Origin: Capsaspora owczarzaki ATCC 30864 | Taxonomy: Eukaryota; Opisthokonta; Filasterea | Assembly (NCBI RefSeq): GCF_000151315.2 | Contig: NW_011887292.1 | Coordinates: 2,643,181-2,707,180 of the forward strand | Direction: 5' to 3' | Length of the DNA stretch: 64,000 bases | Shown here: positions 11,001-21,199 of the stretch, one piece after another | Position numbering within the stretch: the first letter of the stretch is position 1 | How the letters are laid out: the number at the start of each line of letters is the position of its first letter | Made by a program: the position numbers and the translations under genes | Notes under the pieces: model-generated | Databases searched by the model: none | What the model was told of the DNA's origin: nothing | Seen by the model: only the letters and a program-made list of their open reading frames with translations

Positions 11001-11225
11001 TTTGAAGTGTGGTTGTTTGTTTGTTGGATGTGTAGTTGTATTGTATTGACGAATGCGCTTTTTTTTGGGGCGCAGAAATTTGCGCAACCTCGCGCCGATG
11101 AAACAAGCATTCTCCGCAGTACACTAGCGGAGCTCAAGGCGGCAGAGCTGTCGGCTCAGCAGCAGCAACAACAGGCACAGCAGCAAGCGCAGCAGCAGCA
11201 ACAAGTGGCACAACTTGTGGCATAA
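8040..11225 (+). CDS. Cytoplasmic dynein 1 intermediate chain
   Basis: WD40 scaffold of the cytoplasmic dynein motor; binds heavy chain, light chains and dynactin p150. Ten exons: 8040-8114, 8356-8585, 8828-8897, 8985-9195, 9307-9457, 9598-10078, 10213-10373, 10478-10625, 10712-10981, 11076-11225; 648 residues. The N-terminus [18 protein letters not shown] is the charged helix that binds dynactin in this family. Then come a Ser/Ala linker, a light-chain binding type segment ([13 protein letters not shown]), an acidic Ala-rich stretch, SEDDR...[12 protein letters not shown], and WD repeats ([54 protein letters not shown]). Intron 7 starts with GC rather than GT (10374-10477). The C-terminus is a Gln-rich tail, which animal homologues lack. 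All phases agree. Whether a second, axonemal-type chain exists elsewhere is unknown. Confidence 0.95.
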
Positions 11226-11400
11226 AAGCGCAGCATAGGTTTATGTGTAGAAACAAACGAAGCGTGTGAAAAGCCAACCGCTTTCCGTCTGTTGCTTTTG
11301 AGCCCGGGTGTGATGTGCTTGATGGAATGCGAATTGGATAAGAAAAGTACAAATATTTCATTGATATTTTTTTCTTTTTGGCGACCAGATAACCATCTCC

Positions 11401-12203
11401 TCATTGCTGCATTTCTGCTTGAAACTGTGCAAGCGCCTGCGTTGCTGGATCCTGGAAGGTTTGGCGCCGAATCTCGAGAGCCTCACTGTATAAACGCAAG
11501 TCCATACCGTCCACGCAGCGCCCAGTTTTAGCTCGAAGCACGATGGCGGGATTCTGTCCAAAACAATCGAGGACGAATAGGGTGAGAATGCTGATGCGTT
11601 CAAAACGTCCACGCCAAATGACCAAGCAAAAAATCCCCACCAGCTCCTTACCGTCACGTGGACCACGCTATCGTCTGAAACCGGAGGAAACATGCGGATT
11701 GCGGGTCGTGCGGGATGATCGCGATGGTCAAGTTCCGGGTTTGGCGCAACTTCCATGGGGTCGTGCGAGGAGGCCGTTGACGCGGTCGCTGATGTCAACG
11801 ATGTGCTCACTGATGTGGTGCTACCTACCGGCACACGCGATGGTAAAAATGTGCCTGTTTCACGGTGCGGCGAATCTACATTGATGGATCCAGAGAACTG
11901 GAACAGTCCGCCAACATTCAGCCGAACTGCGCCAAGCAGCGTTGCATCGACCGTGAGCATGCATCCGTCGTGTGCAATGTCAACACGTGTGACTGTAGGT
12001 TGAATATCAATGGATGTAATTCTATGTTCTCCACACCAAAAATTTGAGCAAGTAAACGGAGTTCCAGAAGAAAGTCAAGTGGTTTCCTTCAAAACGCAGA
12101 CGTACCGACCCAGCGTCCGCACCGCCACACCATCGAGATTCATGCCGATCGCCAGCACTTCCCGCAGGGACAGCACGAGCGCCGCTTGTTGCGCCGTTGT
12201 CAT
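11401..12203 (-). CDS. TEN1: TEN1-like subunit of the CST telomere complex
   Basis: Small OB-fold protein; with CTC1 and STN1 it caps telomeres and aids lagging-strand fill-in. Exons 12106-12203, 11652-12021 and 11401-11553 give 206 residues in one frame. The start ATG at 12203 follows GTGTCG. The sequence LDGVAVRTLGRI matches the TEN1 first OB strand (usually D.S.VRTFGRL), GCMLTVDATLL and NVGGLFQFSGSI fit the later strands, and the final exon CVDGMDLRLYSEAL fits the C-terminal helix of TEN1. Between these lies about 60 residues of Ser/Thr/Pro-rich insert absent in vertebrate TEN1 (about 120 residues). The gene converges on the dynein chain gene, with 175 bp between stops. The call rests on the distributed motifs by eye; another small OB-fold protein is possible but less likely. 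Confidence 0.75.
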
Positions 12204-12388
12204 CGACACTGGCCCGCGGAGGTAAGCTCGGAGACTGAATCTGATGGCGTTAACAACAAGATCAGACTGAGCAGGGCTCCCAATAAAAGACCTTCAACGT
12301 GAACCTTGAGCAGCATGCGAATAGTTTGCACACATCCACAGGTTTGATCGATTGGATCTTGCTGACGAATACGATGAGACACGGCCAA

Positions 12389-12424
<36 letters not shown>

Positions 12425-14704
12425 GTTTTTGGCTGCTCCGTTTGGATGTCAACCTTTTTTCCCCCTTCATCCCCGCTTTTCGTTTTGCTTTGTTTTCTCT
12501 GAGGCTTTGCGAAATGGACAATCTCGTACATTCGCACACACTTTGGGTCGCACTCAGTCATCGTCATTGCTTTTTGTGAGTTTTTTTTTTTTTTTTTTTT
12601 TCGTGTGTGTACTTTTTGACTCTTTTTCGACTCGAGCCATCGTCACTCCCGTTCAGCTTGCTCTGCCGCTGCTTCTGCCAACTGTCATCAATCAGTCACT
12701 TGACTAGCGATAACTACGGAGCGGGGCAAACCAGGGAGAAGACGAGGCGAGCACAGCAGAACAAAGGAAAAAAACAAAAACGAAAAAAAGAAAAAAGAAA
12801 AAAAAAAAGAAAAAAGAAAAAAGAAAGCACTTTTTTTTTCGAACCGTCGCTTCCGCCCCGCTGAGCGCCATTGCGTGCCTGTGCAGACAAAAGGCAGATT
12901 CAACCGTGCTTTCATCGCACCGCAGCGCAGCAGGCGACTGGCGCTCGTGAGAGGGGCGCTCAATGCGAACGCCATTGTTTTCGCTTTCACTAAAAAAAGC
13001 CAAACAAACAAACAACTTTTTTTTTTTTTTTTTTTTTTTTTTGCTGGAGCGACATTGCCTTGATGCGTTGGCTCTCGATGACGGCGCCTGCTTCATGGCT
13101 GGCCGTGCCAGCTGCTTGCTCCCCCAAGCTTGATCTGCAGCGGCATGCTGCATGCACAGGCAGGGGACAGCGTGTAGTGGACGAGGCAGGAAGGGGGTGC
13201 CAGCATCTCGCAGCCAGCAGCTGAACAAGTTCAAAACGCAATGCTTTCGGCGGGGAGAAGGGAGGATCGCCGTGCGTGCTCCATGCAGACAACCCCCACA
13301 CCCTTGGTGGGCCACCGCTGTGCTCTGGATTCCGCAGCGTGAGGAGTGGCGAGGCGAGTCATCACCGCTTGAAGATTGGCACCTAACGCACATCTCTTCT
13401 TTTTTTTTTTTTTTTTTTAATTTTCGACGCTTTAGGGCAACTGTTGTTTTGATTGATTTTTTTTTTTTTTTTTTTTTAGCCAGCTTCGTGGATTGGTGCT
13501 CCCCGTGTCTTCGCCCCACGCGGCCCATTTCTTCAGTGTTGGTGATGGCGGTGATGGTGGCTATACCACATGCAGTACACGCGTCTCATCGCTGCTTGCA
13601 GTTGTCGCTTTTTATTGCGAGAATTTTTCATTTTTTTTAACAAGCATTTTTTTTTGAAATTATGTTTTTTTTATTTGATTTTTTTTTTTTTTCGCTTTCT
13701 CAATGCAAACTCAGCAAGATGCTTTTTTTTTTTTCTGTACGTTGTTCGCCACCTTTTTTTTTTTTTTTTTCCCTCCCCTTTCCTTTCCCTCTCCGTGTTG
13801 TCTTCAACGGGTCAATCGTCCCACTCGTTCTTTTTCCAAATTTCCCCCTTCTGGCTGGCTTGGAGCCTTCAGCGCGTTTCCAGTGGACTGTCGACACTTT
13901 GGCTGAACTGAGCGCAGGCTGGGTTTCGACTTTTTTTTTTTTTTAAACAAAATATTTTGCTCAACTTTATTCTTCTGCATTCTCGTTTTGTTTTCATCTG
14001 TTTCTTTGTTCTTTTTTTTTTTTTTTTTTTTTCAAAAAATCCTCTTCTTCTCATGAAAAGTCTTGAAGCAAGTCCTTCCTTTCACGTCTTCACTCTTCCT
14101 TTGTCGTCGTCCCGCATTTCCGACTTTTGCCTTTTCGTGAGTGCCACCCCCTTTTTTGTCTGTTCTTTGCTGCCGATTCAGCCTCTTTGCCTTCAGATTT
14201 TCGTTTTTCGCCCTTCCCGTTTTCATCATTTGCCCCCCTCTTCCATCTCGTCCGCTGCGTACTCTTCCATCTCGTACTCGTTGTCGCTTGTACGCTTGTA
14301 TGTCTTGTGCACCTGACCTGTCGTCGCTCACTTGTTCCCTCTGTTCTGTTGGTTTTGGTTTGGTTTTGGTCATCATTTTTGAAAATTTTCTTCGTTTTTT
14401 TTTTTTTTCGCTGTTTTCCCTTTGGTCTTGCCTTCTTGACTGGTCGCGTCTGTCCTTTCTCTGTCTGGCTGGATCTACTTCTCGACGTCCGTTTCCTTCC
14501 TGATTCACCGCTCCAGTGCACGCAGTTTTCAAGCTCGGCTCATCTTTTGTTTGAAGCGCAGACTGCTGCTTATTCCGTTTCTTTTTTTTTTTTTTTTTTT
14601 TTTTTTTTCGCTTTTTTTTTTTTTTTTTTTTTTTTTCCTTCTTTTTCCTTCACCAACCCAATTTCCCAATTTCCCCCTCTCGTCGTAGTTGGAGTTCCCA
14701 TTAG
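12204..14704. other. 2.5-kb T-rich gap; probably holds the first exon(s) of GSK3
   Basis: Long poly-T tracts on the + strand (12393-12423, 12581-12601, about 13019-13042, about 13400-13420, 13458-13478, about 14015-14032, 14582-14608, 14612-14636) separated by pyrimidine-rich DNA, plus a more GC-rich island at about 13060-13390. No protein-like ORF was found. Because the GSK3 frame opens with a splice acceptor at 14703-14704, this gap must contain its start codon exon, which I could not pin down. Confidence 0.5.
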
Positions 14705-16076
14705 CTCCAACGCTTCTTTCCAACCGCAGCCATTTCATCCGCAGCAGACAACCGCGATCTCGGCCGACGCCGTACGACTTCGCTCAATGAGCAGTCCACG
14801 TCGGCCCGCCCACACAACCCTCTCGACTCGATGCGCATCACGCCCATGGGCCGGGACCAATCCAACGCAGTCGTGACGGTTCTCGCAACCGACCCTGCTG
14901 GAAACACAACCGAGCTTGTCTACACGGACACAAGGCCAGTGGGCAATGGCTCGTTTGGCGTCGTCTTCCAAGCTCGGCTCGTGCAGTCTGGTGTGATGGT
15001 TGCCGTCAAGAAGGTCCTGCAGGACAAGCGGTTCAAAAACCGCGAGCTGCAGATCATGCGCATGCTCTCACACTTCAATGTTGTCCAACTGCTATACTTT
15101 TTCTACTCGAACGGCGAGAAGCACGACGAGATCTTTTTGAATCTCGTTCTCGATTTTGTGCCAGAGACTGTCTACCGAGTGTCGAGGTACTACAGCAAAT
15201 CAAAGACCAACATCCCCATGCTCTATGTTAAGCTATACACGTACCAGCTATTCCGCTCGCTGGCCTACATACACTCGCAAGGCATCTGCCACCGCGACAT
15301 CAAGCCGCAAAACTTGCTGCTCGACCACCAAGCAGGCATCCTCAAGCTGTGCGACTTTGGCAGCGCAAAAATCCTCGTGCGCGGCGAGCCCAACGTGGCC
15401 TACATTTGCTCGCGCTACTACCGCGCCCCCGAGCTCATTTTCGGCGCCACCGCCTACACAACCTCGATCGACGTCTGGTCTGCTGGCTGCGTGCTTGCCG
15501 AGCTCATGCTCGGACACCCCATGTTCCCTGGCGAGAGCGGTGTCGACCAGCTTGTGGAGATTATCAAGGTTTTGGGCACGCCAACACGCGAGCAAATCAT
15601 GAGCATGAACCCGAACTACACCGAGTTCAAATTCCCGCGCATCAAGGCACAGGCCTGGGACAAGGTCTTCAAGTGCAACCCGCCGGACTCTGCCATCGAC
15701 CTCACGTCCAAGTTGCTCGAGTACGTCCCCACTGCGCGTCTCACTCCCTTGCAAGCATGCGCCCACCCCTTCTTTGACGAGCTCCGCGATCCCGCAACCA
15801 AGCTTGCGAATGGCCGCGACCTCCCGCCGCTGTTCAACTTTTCATCAGCAGGTTTGTAAAACACGCTTTCGATTCTTTGTTCGCATGTTTTTTTCTCCTG
15901 TTTTTTTTTTTCCTGTTGTGATTTTTATTGTTCCTTCTTTTGCTTATTGCAAGTCAACTGTTGTTTCTGACCTGCCTTCCTTTATTGATTCCTTGATTCT
16001 CATTCGCGCAGAACTCTCGTCGCAACCCGAGCTTGCAAGCGTGCTGATTCCTCCTCACGCTCGTAAGCAGGAGTAA
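14705..16076 (+). CDS. GSK3: Glycogen synthase kinase 3
   Basis: Proline-directed Ser/Thr kinase acting on primed substrates in metabolism and signalling. Exons 14705-15851 and 16012-16076 are seen; the first coding exon is not located. The frame is open from the acceptor ATTAG (14700-14704), and [12 protein letters not shown] matches the inhibitory Akt-site segment (RPRTTSFAE) at the N-terminus of animal GSK3, so translation starts upstream of the internal ATG at 14831. Kinase motifs: [47 protein letters not shown], the activation-loop [16 protein letters not shown] with its regulatory Tyr, and SSIDVWSAG-like TSIDVWSAG. The join after FNFSSAG gives [18 protein letters not shown], the conserved GSK3 end, followed by KQE and TAA at 16074-16076. 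Family identity is certain; there is no long C-terminal extension. Confidence 0.93.
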
Positions 16077-16762
16077 TTCCAAGAAGCACCTTCTCCGAAA
16101 ATGAGCCAAGGAATCAAACGATCTCTCCTCGCCTTCAGTTCCATTTAGCCATCTGTCTGTCACGAGGGATTGATTCTTTTGCGTTCCTTTTTTCATTCGG
16201 TTTTTTTCCTTGTTGTCTTTGCAGTCTTTTGTCCCATCCATCTCCCCCATCTCACACCTCTTCCCCATCTCACACCTCTTCCTCTTCCTCCCATCCATCT
16301 CTCCCTTGTTTGTCCTTTGGTAGCTGTGTTTTTGTCTTTTTTTAACTCCAATTTGTCGCCCTTGTTCAACTTTCTCTTGTCCCGCTATTGTTGTGGGTGG
16401 CGTATGCCCGTTTTTTTTTTCTCGTGTCCTGTTCCTGTGTATGTGCGTGTCGTAATTGCGTGTGCTTCTTGTGTTGGTTGTTTCATTGTAACTTTGTCAA
16501 TGGTCGTATTCCCCTTTCTCAAAACCCACGCGTTTCGTAATGCAATCTCATAGCAAGCGTGCATTCAATGAGCGGTACGTACTCTACAGCAGCATTAACA
16601 CCGTGTACTTGACACAAGGATACCCACACACACATCCGACAACAATCATTCACCCCTCAGCTCTCAGTTCAGAAGACAAAGCAAAACGCAAAAACCAACC
16701 AAAAATTAATCCACAACCAGCCACAAGCCCACAAGCTGCCGAGAGTGTTGTCGATGGTCTGT
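16077..16762. other. Convergent 3' gap
   Basis: 686 bp between the GSK3 stop and the stop of the coiled-coil gene on the other strand. Pyrimidine-rich on the + strand, with a short direct repeat of CCCATCTCACACCTCTT near 16245-16282. No gene seen. Confidence 0.6.
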
Positions 16763-19316
16763 CTATTCTCCAGTGTACAGCTCGGTCGCTTTGGCCACCT
16801 GGTGCTCGAGACTTTCCACCCGCTTGGTTTGGGTGACAACGCCTGGGCGGGCAGCGTTGCGCTTTTGGATGCGCGTGCGGGCGTCTTGCGTCTGCTTGGC
16901 GAGCTCTGCTGCGAGCTGCTTGTGCTCCGTGATGGCATTGGTCAGTTGACGCTGCAAAATGGCAACGCTTTCGTGCACAACGTCCTTGTCTTCCTGGCTC
17001 AGTTGGCCGAGAACAGATGGGGCAAGGGCTGTAATTTCGAGCAGCTTCTTTTGCTCTTCGAGCATGGTCACAATCTTGGATTGCGCAGACACTTCGTAGG
17101 AAAGCGTCGTGACGTCCTTGGTTGCTTGATTGCACTCTTCATCAAGACGATTGAACTCTTCCCGCAGGCGCTCGAGAATGGCCGTTTGCTCGACAAGACG
17201 CTCTTGCAGCACGGCAGGCGAGGCATTCCCGTTCAGGTCTGAAATGTCCACTTCCGAGTCCACCAAAAGGCTGCGCGTCGCGCCACCACGGCGAGCGGAC
17301 CCGCGCCGTGACATGCTGGTGCCTTCGTCGTCGTCATCGTCTTCATCAAGATCGTCGGCATCGCCTCCATCGCCGTCGCCGCCACCATTCGCATTGGAAG
17401 GGTTGGTAGAAGAATCAAACTGGGACTCGTCGAACTGGTCCTCGCCTTCCTCTTCAGAGTCTTGTTCACCTTCGCCTTGCTTTCTCGGCTTGAAAGCCAT
17501 GACCGTACGCTAAGATAGCAAACGAGTTGAGCACAATTGGGGGGGGGTGAGTACAGTTAGTGTTGGGGCCATTCGAATGCAGCGGGGTCAACAGCGACCG
17601 ATTCAATGATCAGTGCATTGTCCATGGAAAAAAAAAAAAAAAAAATACCTTCAAAACTGTTTGCGAAATCTTTTGCATGTCACCAATCAACAAATCCAGA
17701 ACATAACTCTGAACGGCCACGCAAGTTGCTTTGAGTTAGAACCCAGCAGTACGACCTTTCAGCAAAACACCAGAACGCAACCCTTTCCCCCCTCCCCCAA
17801 AAAATCATCAAGCAAGCAAACGCACTGTAATTCTGGCGTCAATGCGCATGATTGCTTCGAGAAGAACAAGAGACTGGCATGACGGATGGAGGAACTTTTC
17901 GTATGCCTTCATCAGCGAGCTGATCAGACACATGACAACCTCGTAGTAGTCGACATGCATGTTCTGGCAGTTGACACAAGCAAACAAACACCGGAGAGTG
18001 AGTTTCAACAGTCATTGAAATGGACGGCTGTCGAAGTGCTGGAGAAACAAACAACCTCTCCTGCTGGAACAAAGACGGATGCGCGTACCATCATGGGAGT
18101 CAGGAGGTAGGTGAATTGTGGAACATTGCCAGCGAATTGAATCTCAGGGCTGACAGGAGAGTCCTCGTCAAACATGCCCATGCCGCCCTTGTCTCGCTTG
18201 GTCAGACTGACAATGCCCTTGAAGGCAGGGTTGCCCAGTTGATAACGGAACTCTTCAAAGAGCTGAGCTACTGCACGGACAAACTGCTGTCCGTTCGGCA
18301 ATTGAAGCACAACCCCTAGAGACAGGCCGAGGTGGAAGAAACTTTTTGCGCTGAACAACAAAACAAACAAAACAAAACAAAACAAAACAAACAAAAAAAA
18401 AAAACCAAAAAACAAAACCCCCAATAACATTGTGAGCATTTGGCTGTTGGTGCAAACCCACAACAGCAGAATCAACTGATCATACCGGTCACGGTGCTTT
18501 TCGTTGGCATATAGAACAGCTAGATCTGGGCGCATGACGTGAACGACATTAAACCACAACACTCTTTGTGGAGAAAAGTAATTTCACGCCAAAGCGAGTG
18601 AGTCCCATTGTCGATGCTCGACACACACACCGATCCAAACAAATAAAACACATCAAAGCACATTTTCACGTACTTTCCCTCGTGAGCTTTGTGCAGGTAG
18701 GCCAAATTTTCAATTCGTCGTTTGGCGAGCTCTTCAATATATCCAGCAAGTTGGTCCGATCTGAGCTCAAGTCAAATCCACAAAAAAATTTAAATTAAAA
18801 AATTTATCGATCATGTGAGTATGAGCATGACAGAAGCACATAGTGGAAGTCTGATTTTCCGAGTGATCAATGAAAGAGAGAGAACTACGAAGAACGAAAA
18901 AAAAAAAAGAAAAAAAAAAAGAGAAAAAAAAAGGGATTTTGTTGTTCTTCCTCATAGACCCGCGTCCCCGGTGCCGTGCACAGAGAGAACGTGGGGGAAG
19001 GGAGGGGGAAGGGGGGGGGGACGTACAAGTGTGATTGCGCCTTGAGGAACTCGGTGTCGTTGTCGCGGGTCTGCTTCTTGTTGCGGCGGTCGTTGAGGCG
19101 CTTGAGTTGAGTATGCAGCTGCTGGACAGTGTCCCGATTGAACTTGCCGCTGCCAGCTCGGTTGGAGCTGCCGGCGCTGGTGCTGCTGTTGCTGCCGACA
19201 CTGCTCGTCTTGGCAGGCGGCCGCAGCGGCGACGACGGCACGGCACCTGGCGGAGGCGATGACCCCGCAGACGCAAAGACATTGTTGCTCCGGACGAGGG
19301 CAGACAGGCTCGACAT
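16763..19316 (-). CDS. Unrecognised 553-residue helical/coiled-coil protein
   Basis: I do not recognise the family. Seven exons join in one frame: 19027-19316, 18674-18760, 18486-18563, 18089-18350, 17826-17963, 17649-17708, 16763-17509. The ATG at 19316 starts a Ser/Pro-rich leader (about 60 residues), then a basic helix (LHTQLKRLNDRRNKKQ). Residues about 98-310 look like a compact helical domain: SDQLAGYIEELAKRRIENL, VLWFNVVHVMRPDLAVLY, HLGLSLGVVLQLPNGQQF, HVDYYEVVMCLISSLMKAY and SYVLDLLIGDMQKISQTVL. After TVMAFKPRK comes an acidic Asp/Glu/Gly region, then a long coiled coil (LQERLVEQTAILERLREEF, then EDKDVVHESVAILQRQL). A naive model would call 16763-17500 a separate gene, because ATG occurs four codons into the last exon. 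Possibly a cytoskeletal or trafficking adaptor, but that is only a guess from shape. Confidence 0.7.
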
Positions 19317-19712
19317 TCAGACAGAGGTCAAAAAGGTCAAAAGAAGTGTATGTCTGTGTGTGTGTGTGTGTCTGTGTCTGGAGAGCGATTTGCGCCGGTG
19401 TGAAAAACGGGATGCGCAAAAAAAAAAAAAAAAAAAAAAATCAGCAAACAAGCCAAAAAAAAAAAAAAAAAAAAAAAAAAGGATTGAGAAAGGATTGAAA
19501 AAATTCACTCAAAATTGTCAAACAAACAACAAGCAACAAAGTAGTTGAATACTAGAAAGTTGGAGACTGTTAATCGCTGAGAGTTTGAGGGACGAAACGA
19601 AACGTCGAGCAGTCAGTCAGTCGTCTTTGGTCCTCATTCGTCTCATTCAAAAAAAGGGTCGACTCGTTGGACAATCATACTCTTACATTCACGAATAACA
19701 CTGCATAATAGC
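19317..19712. promoter_or_regulatory. Divergent gap between the coiled-coil gene and RBM42
   Basis: 396 bp with two long A runs (19418-19440 and 19455-19480) and a short TG repeat near 19350-19376. It must hold both 5' UTRs and promoters; no specific motif was identified. Confidence 0.45.
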
Positions 19713-19943
19713 ATGACGAGCAAGCGCACTGCATCGGATGCGTTCGACGATCCTGACGACGAGTTTGCGCTGTAAGGGACTTGGAAGTGTCAATGATCGG
19801 CTTGCAAAGGGGGGTCGTGCCTCACATCTCTCACTTGGATGATTCACGCGTATGTGACATTGTATGCTGGATGGCTCAGATTCGAGGCCGAGCTTGAGGC
19901 ATTGAGCGAAACACCTGCTCCGGCTGAGCCAGCACAACAGCTG

Positions 19944-19978
<35 letters not shown>

Positions 19979-21029
19979 TGCACCACAACAACCAACACCA
20001 CAGCAACCAGCGCCCACGGCTACACAGTCAAGCGCCGCACCGCCAGCCAGGAAGGCGGCCGACGCTGGGTTGGCTGCCAGCGTCGTTTCATCCACGATCG
20101 TCCGCAAGGCTCAAGTGTCCAAGGCAGCCGTGGCTGCAAATGCTGCAACTGCCGCTGCGTTGGCCGCTGCAGCCAGTGGAGACACGAGCGCGGCGGACAG
20201 GCAGGAGATGTCGGACATGATCGCGCTCGCTGCCCAGACTGCTGCACACCACCGCGCACTCGAGGAGCAGCGCGTTGCGGCGCGTCAGTACTACCGGGCA
20301 CCCACTGGCGATCCTCTCGCTGCCAATGGCTATGACGCCACCTACGCCGGGTACTACAATGGTCAAGGCGCCGCTTCGTCCGCAGACTCCGCCGCTGCGC
20401 ATGCCACGACTGAGGCAAGTGGAGAGGCGTCAGAATCGCGTGCATCTGGCAAGAAGCCATGGAAGAAGCTTCGTATGGCGGCTGGCAAAGTCTGGGAAGA
20501 CAAGACGCTCGAAGAATGGGATGACAGTAAGCGCAGCTGCTTACGTTGGTTTTGTTTTTTTAAAAACCCATGATGCCTCTGATTGACTTTGTTCTTTTTG
20601 TTCGTAGGCCACTACCGCATCTTCTGTGGCGATCTTGGAAATGAAGTTAACGACGATAATCTGACGGCAGCCTTCCGAATTTACCCATCCTTCATCAAGG
20701 CCCGTGTCGTCATGGACAAGCGAACCTCCAAAACCAAAGGCTACGGATTTGTTTCTTTCAAGGATGCGGACGACTATGTGCGCGCAATGCGCGAAATGGA
20801 TGGTAAAGGCAGCACAGCGCAAAAACGCGTCGGTTGTGGATGTGATTTTTTCTCCTCTCCTCACGTTTCGTCGATTTTGGATGTGCACATCTCGTTTCTA
20901 GGCAAATATGTGGGCAACCGACCAATCAAGCTGCGAAAGAGCACGTATCACGACCGTGATTTGCAAGTCAAGTCTGCCAAGCAGCAGGAACGCAAGCAGG
21001 CCATGCTTGCGGCTTACTCACAGAAATAA
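19713..21029 (+). CDS. RBM42: RBM42-like RNA-binding protein
   Basis: Single-RRM protein; in animals it associates with spliceosomal and stress-granule components. Exons 19713-19771, 19880-20526, 20608-20802 and 20902-21029, 342 residues. The first 20 residues end DDPDDEFAL and join to FEAELEAL in exon 2. A long Ala/Gln/Pro-rich middle follows. Conserved signature: KVWEDKTLEEWDDSHYRIFCGDLGNEV leading into the RRM (in pieces here: KVWEDKTLEEW, RIFCGDLGNEVNDD, KTKGYGFVSFKD, DYVRAMREMDGKYVG, PIKLRKS), matching RBM42 closely, including the KLRKS...DRDL tail. The protein is shorter than vertebrate RBM42 (about 480) because the proline-rich middle is reduced. Divergent from the coiled-coil gene, convergent with RPC7 (170 bp between stops). 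Confidence 0.93.
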
Positions 21030-21199
21030 AGGGCTGAGGTTTGAGTTAAAGCGCGTGTAGCACGTTCCACTACTGTTATTCTTGCACTTGGTTGATGAGC
21101 ACATTCGACACGATGACCAAAGATTGAGATGCGAGTGAGGTTGCGAAGATAAGATGTATTCGACAAGCAAAACCTTCAAGGAACAATACATGACTAAGA

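Noticed and set aside
13067-13230. 55-codon ORF in the GC-rich island upstream of GSK3 as its first exon
   Set aside because: It closes with a stop and has no donor that joins in phase to the 14705 exon.
16763-17500. Separate 245-residue single-exon gene
   Set aside because: An upstream acceptor at 17510-17511 and in-phase exons at 17649-17708 and 17826-17963 make it the last exon of a larger gene.
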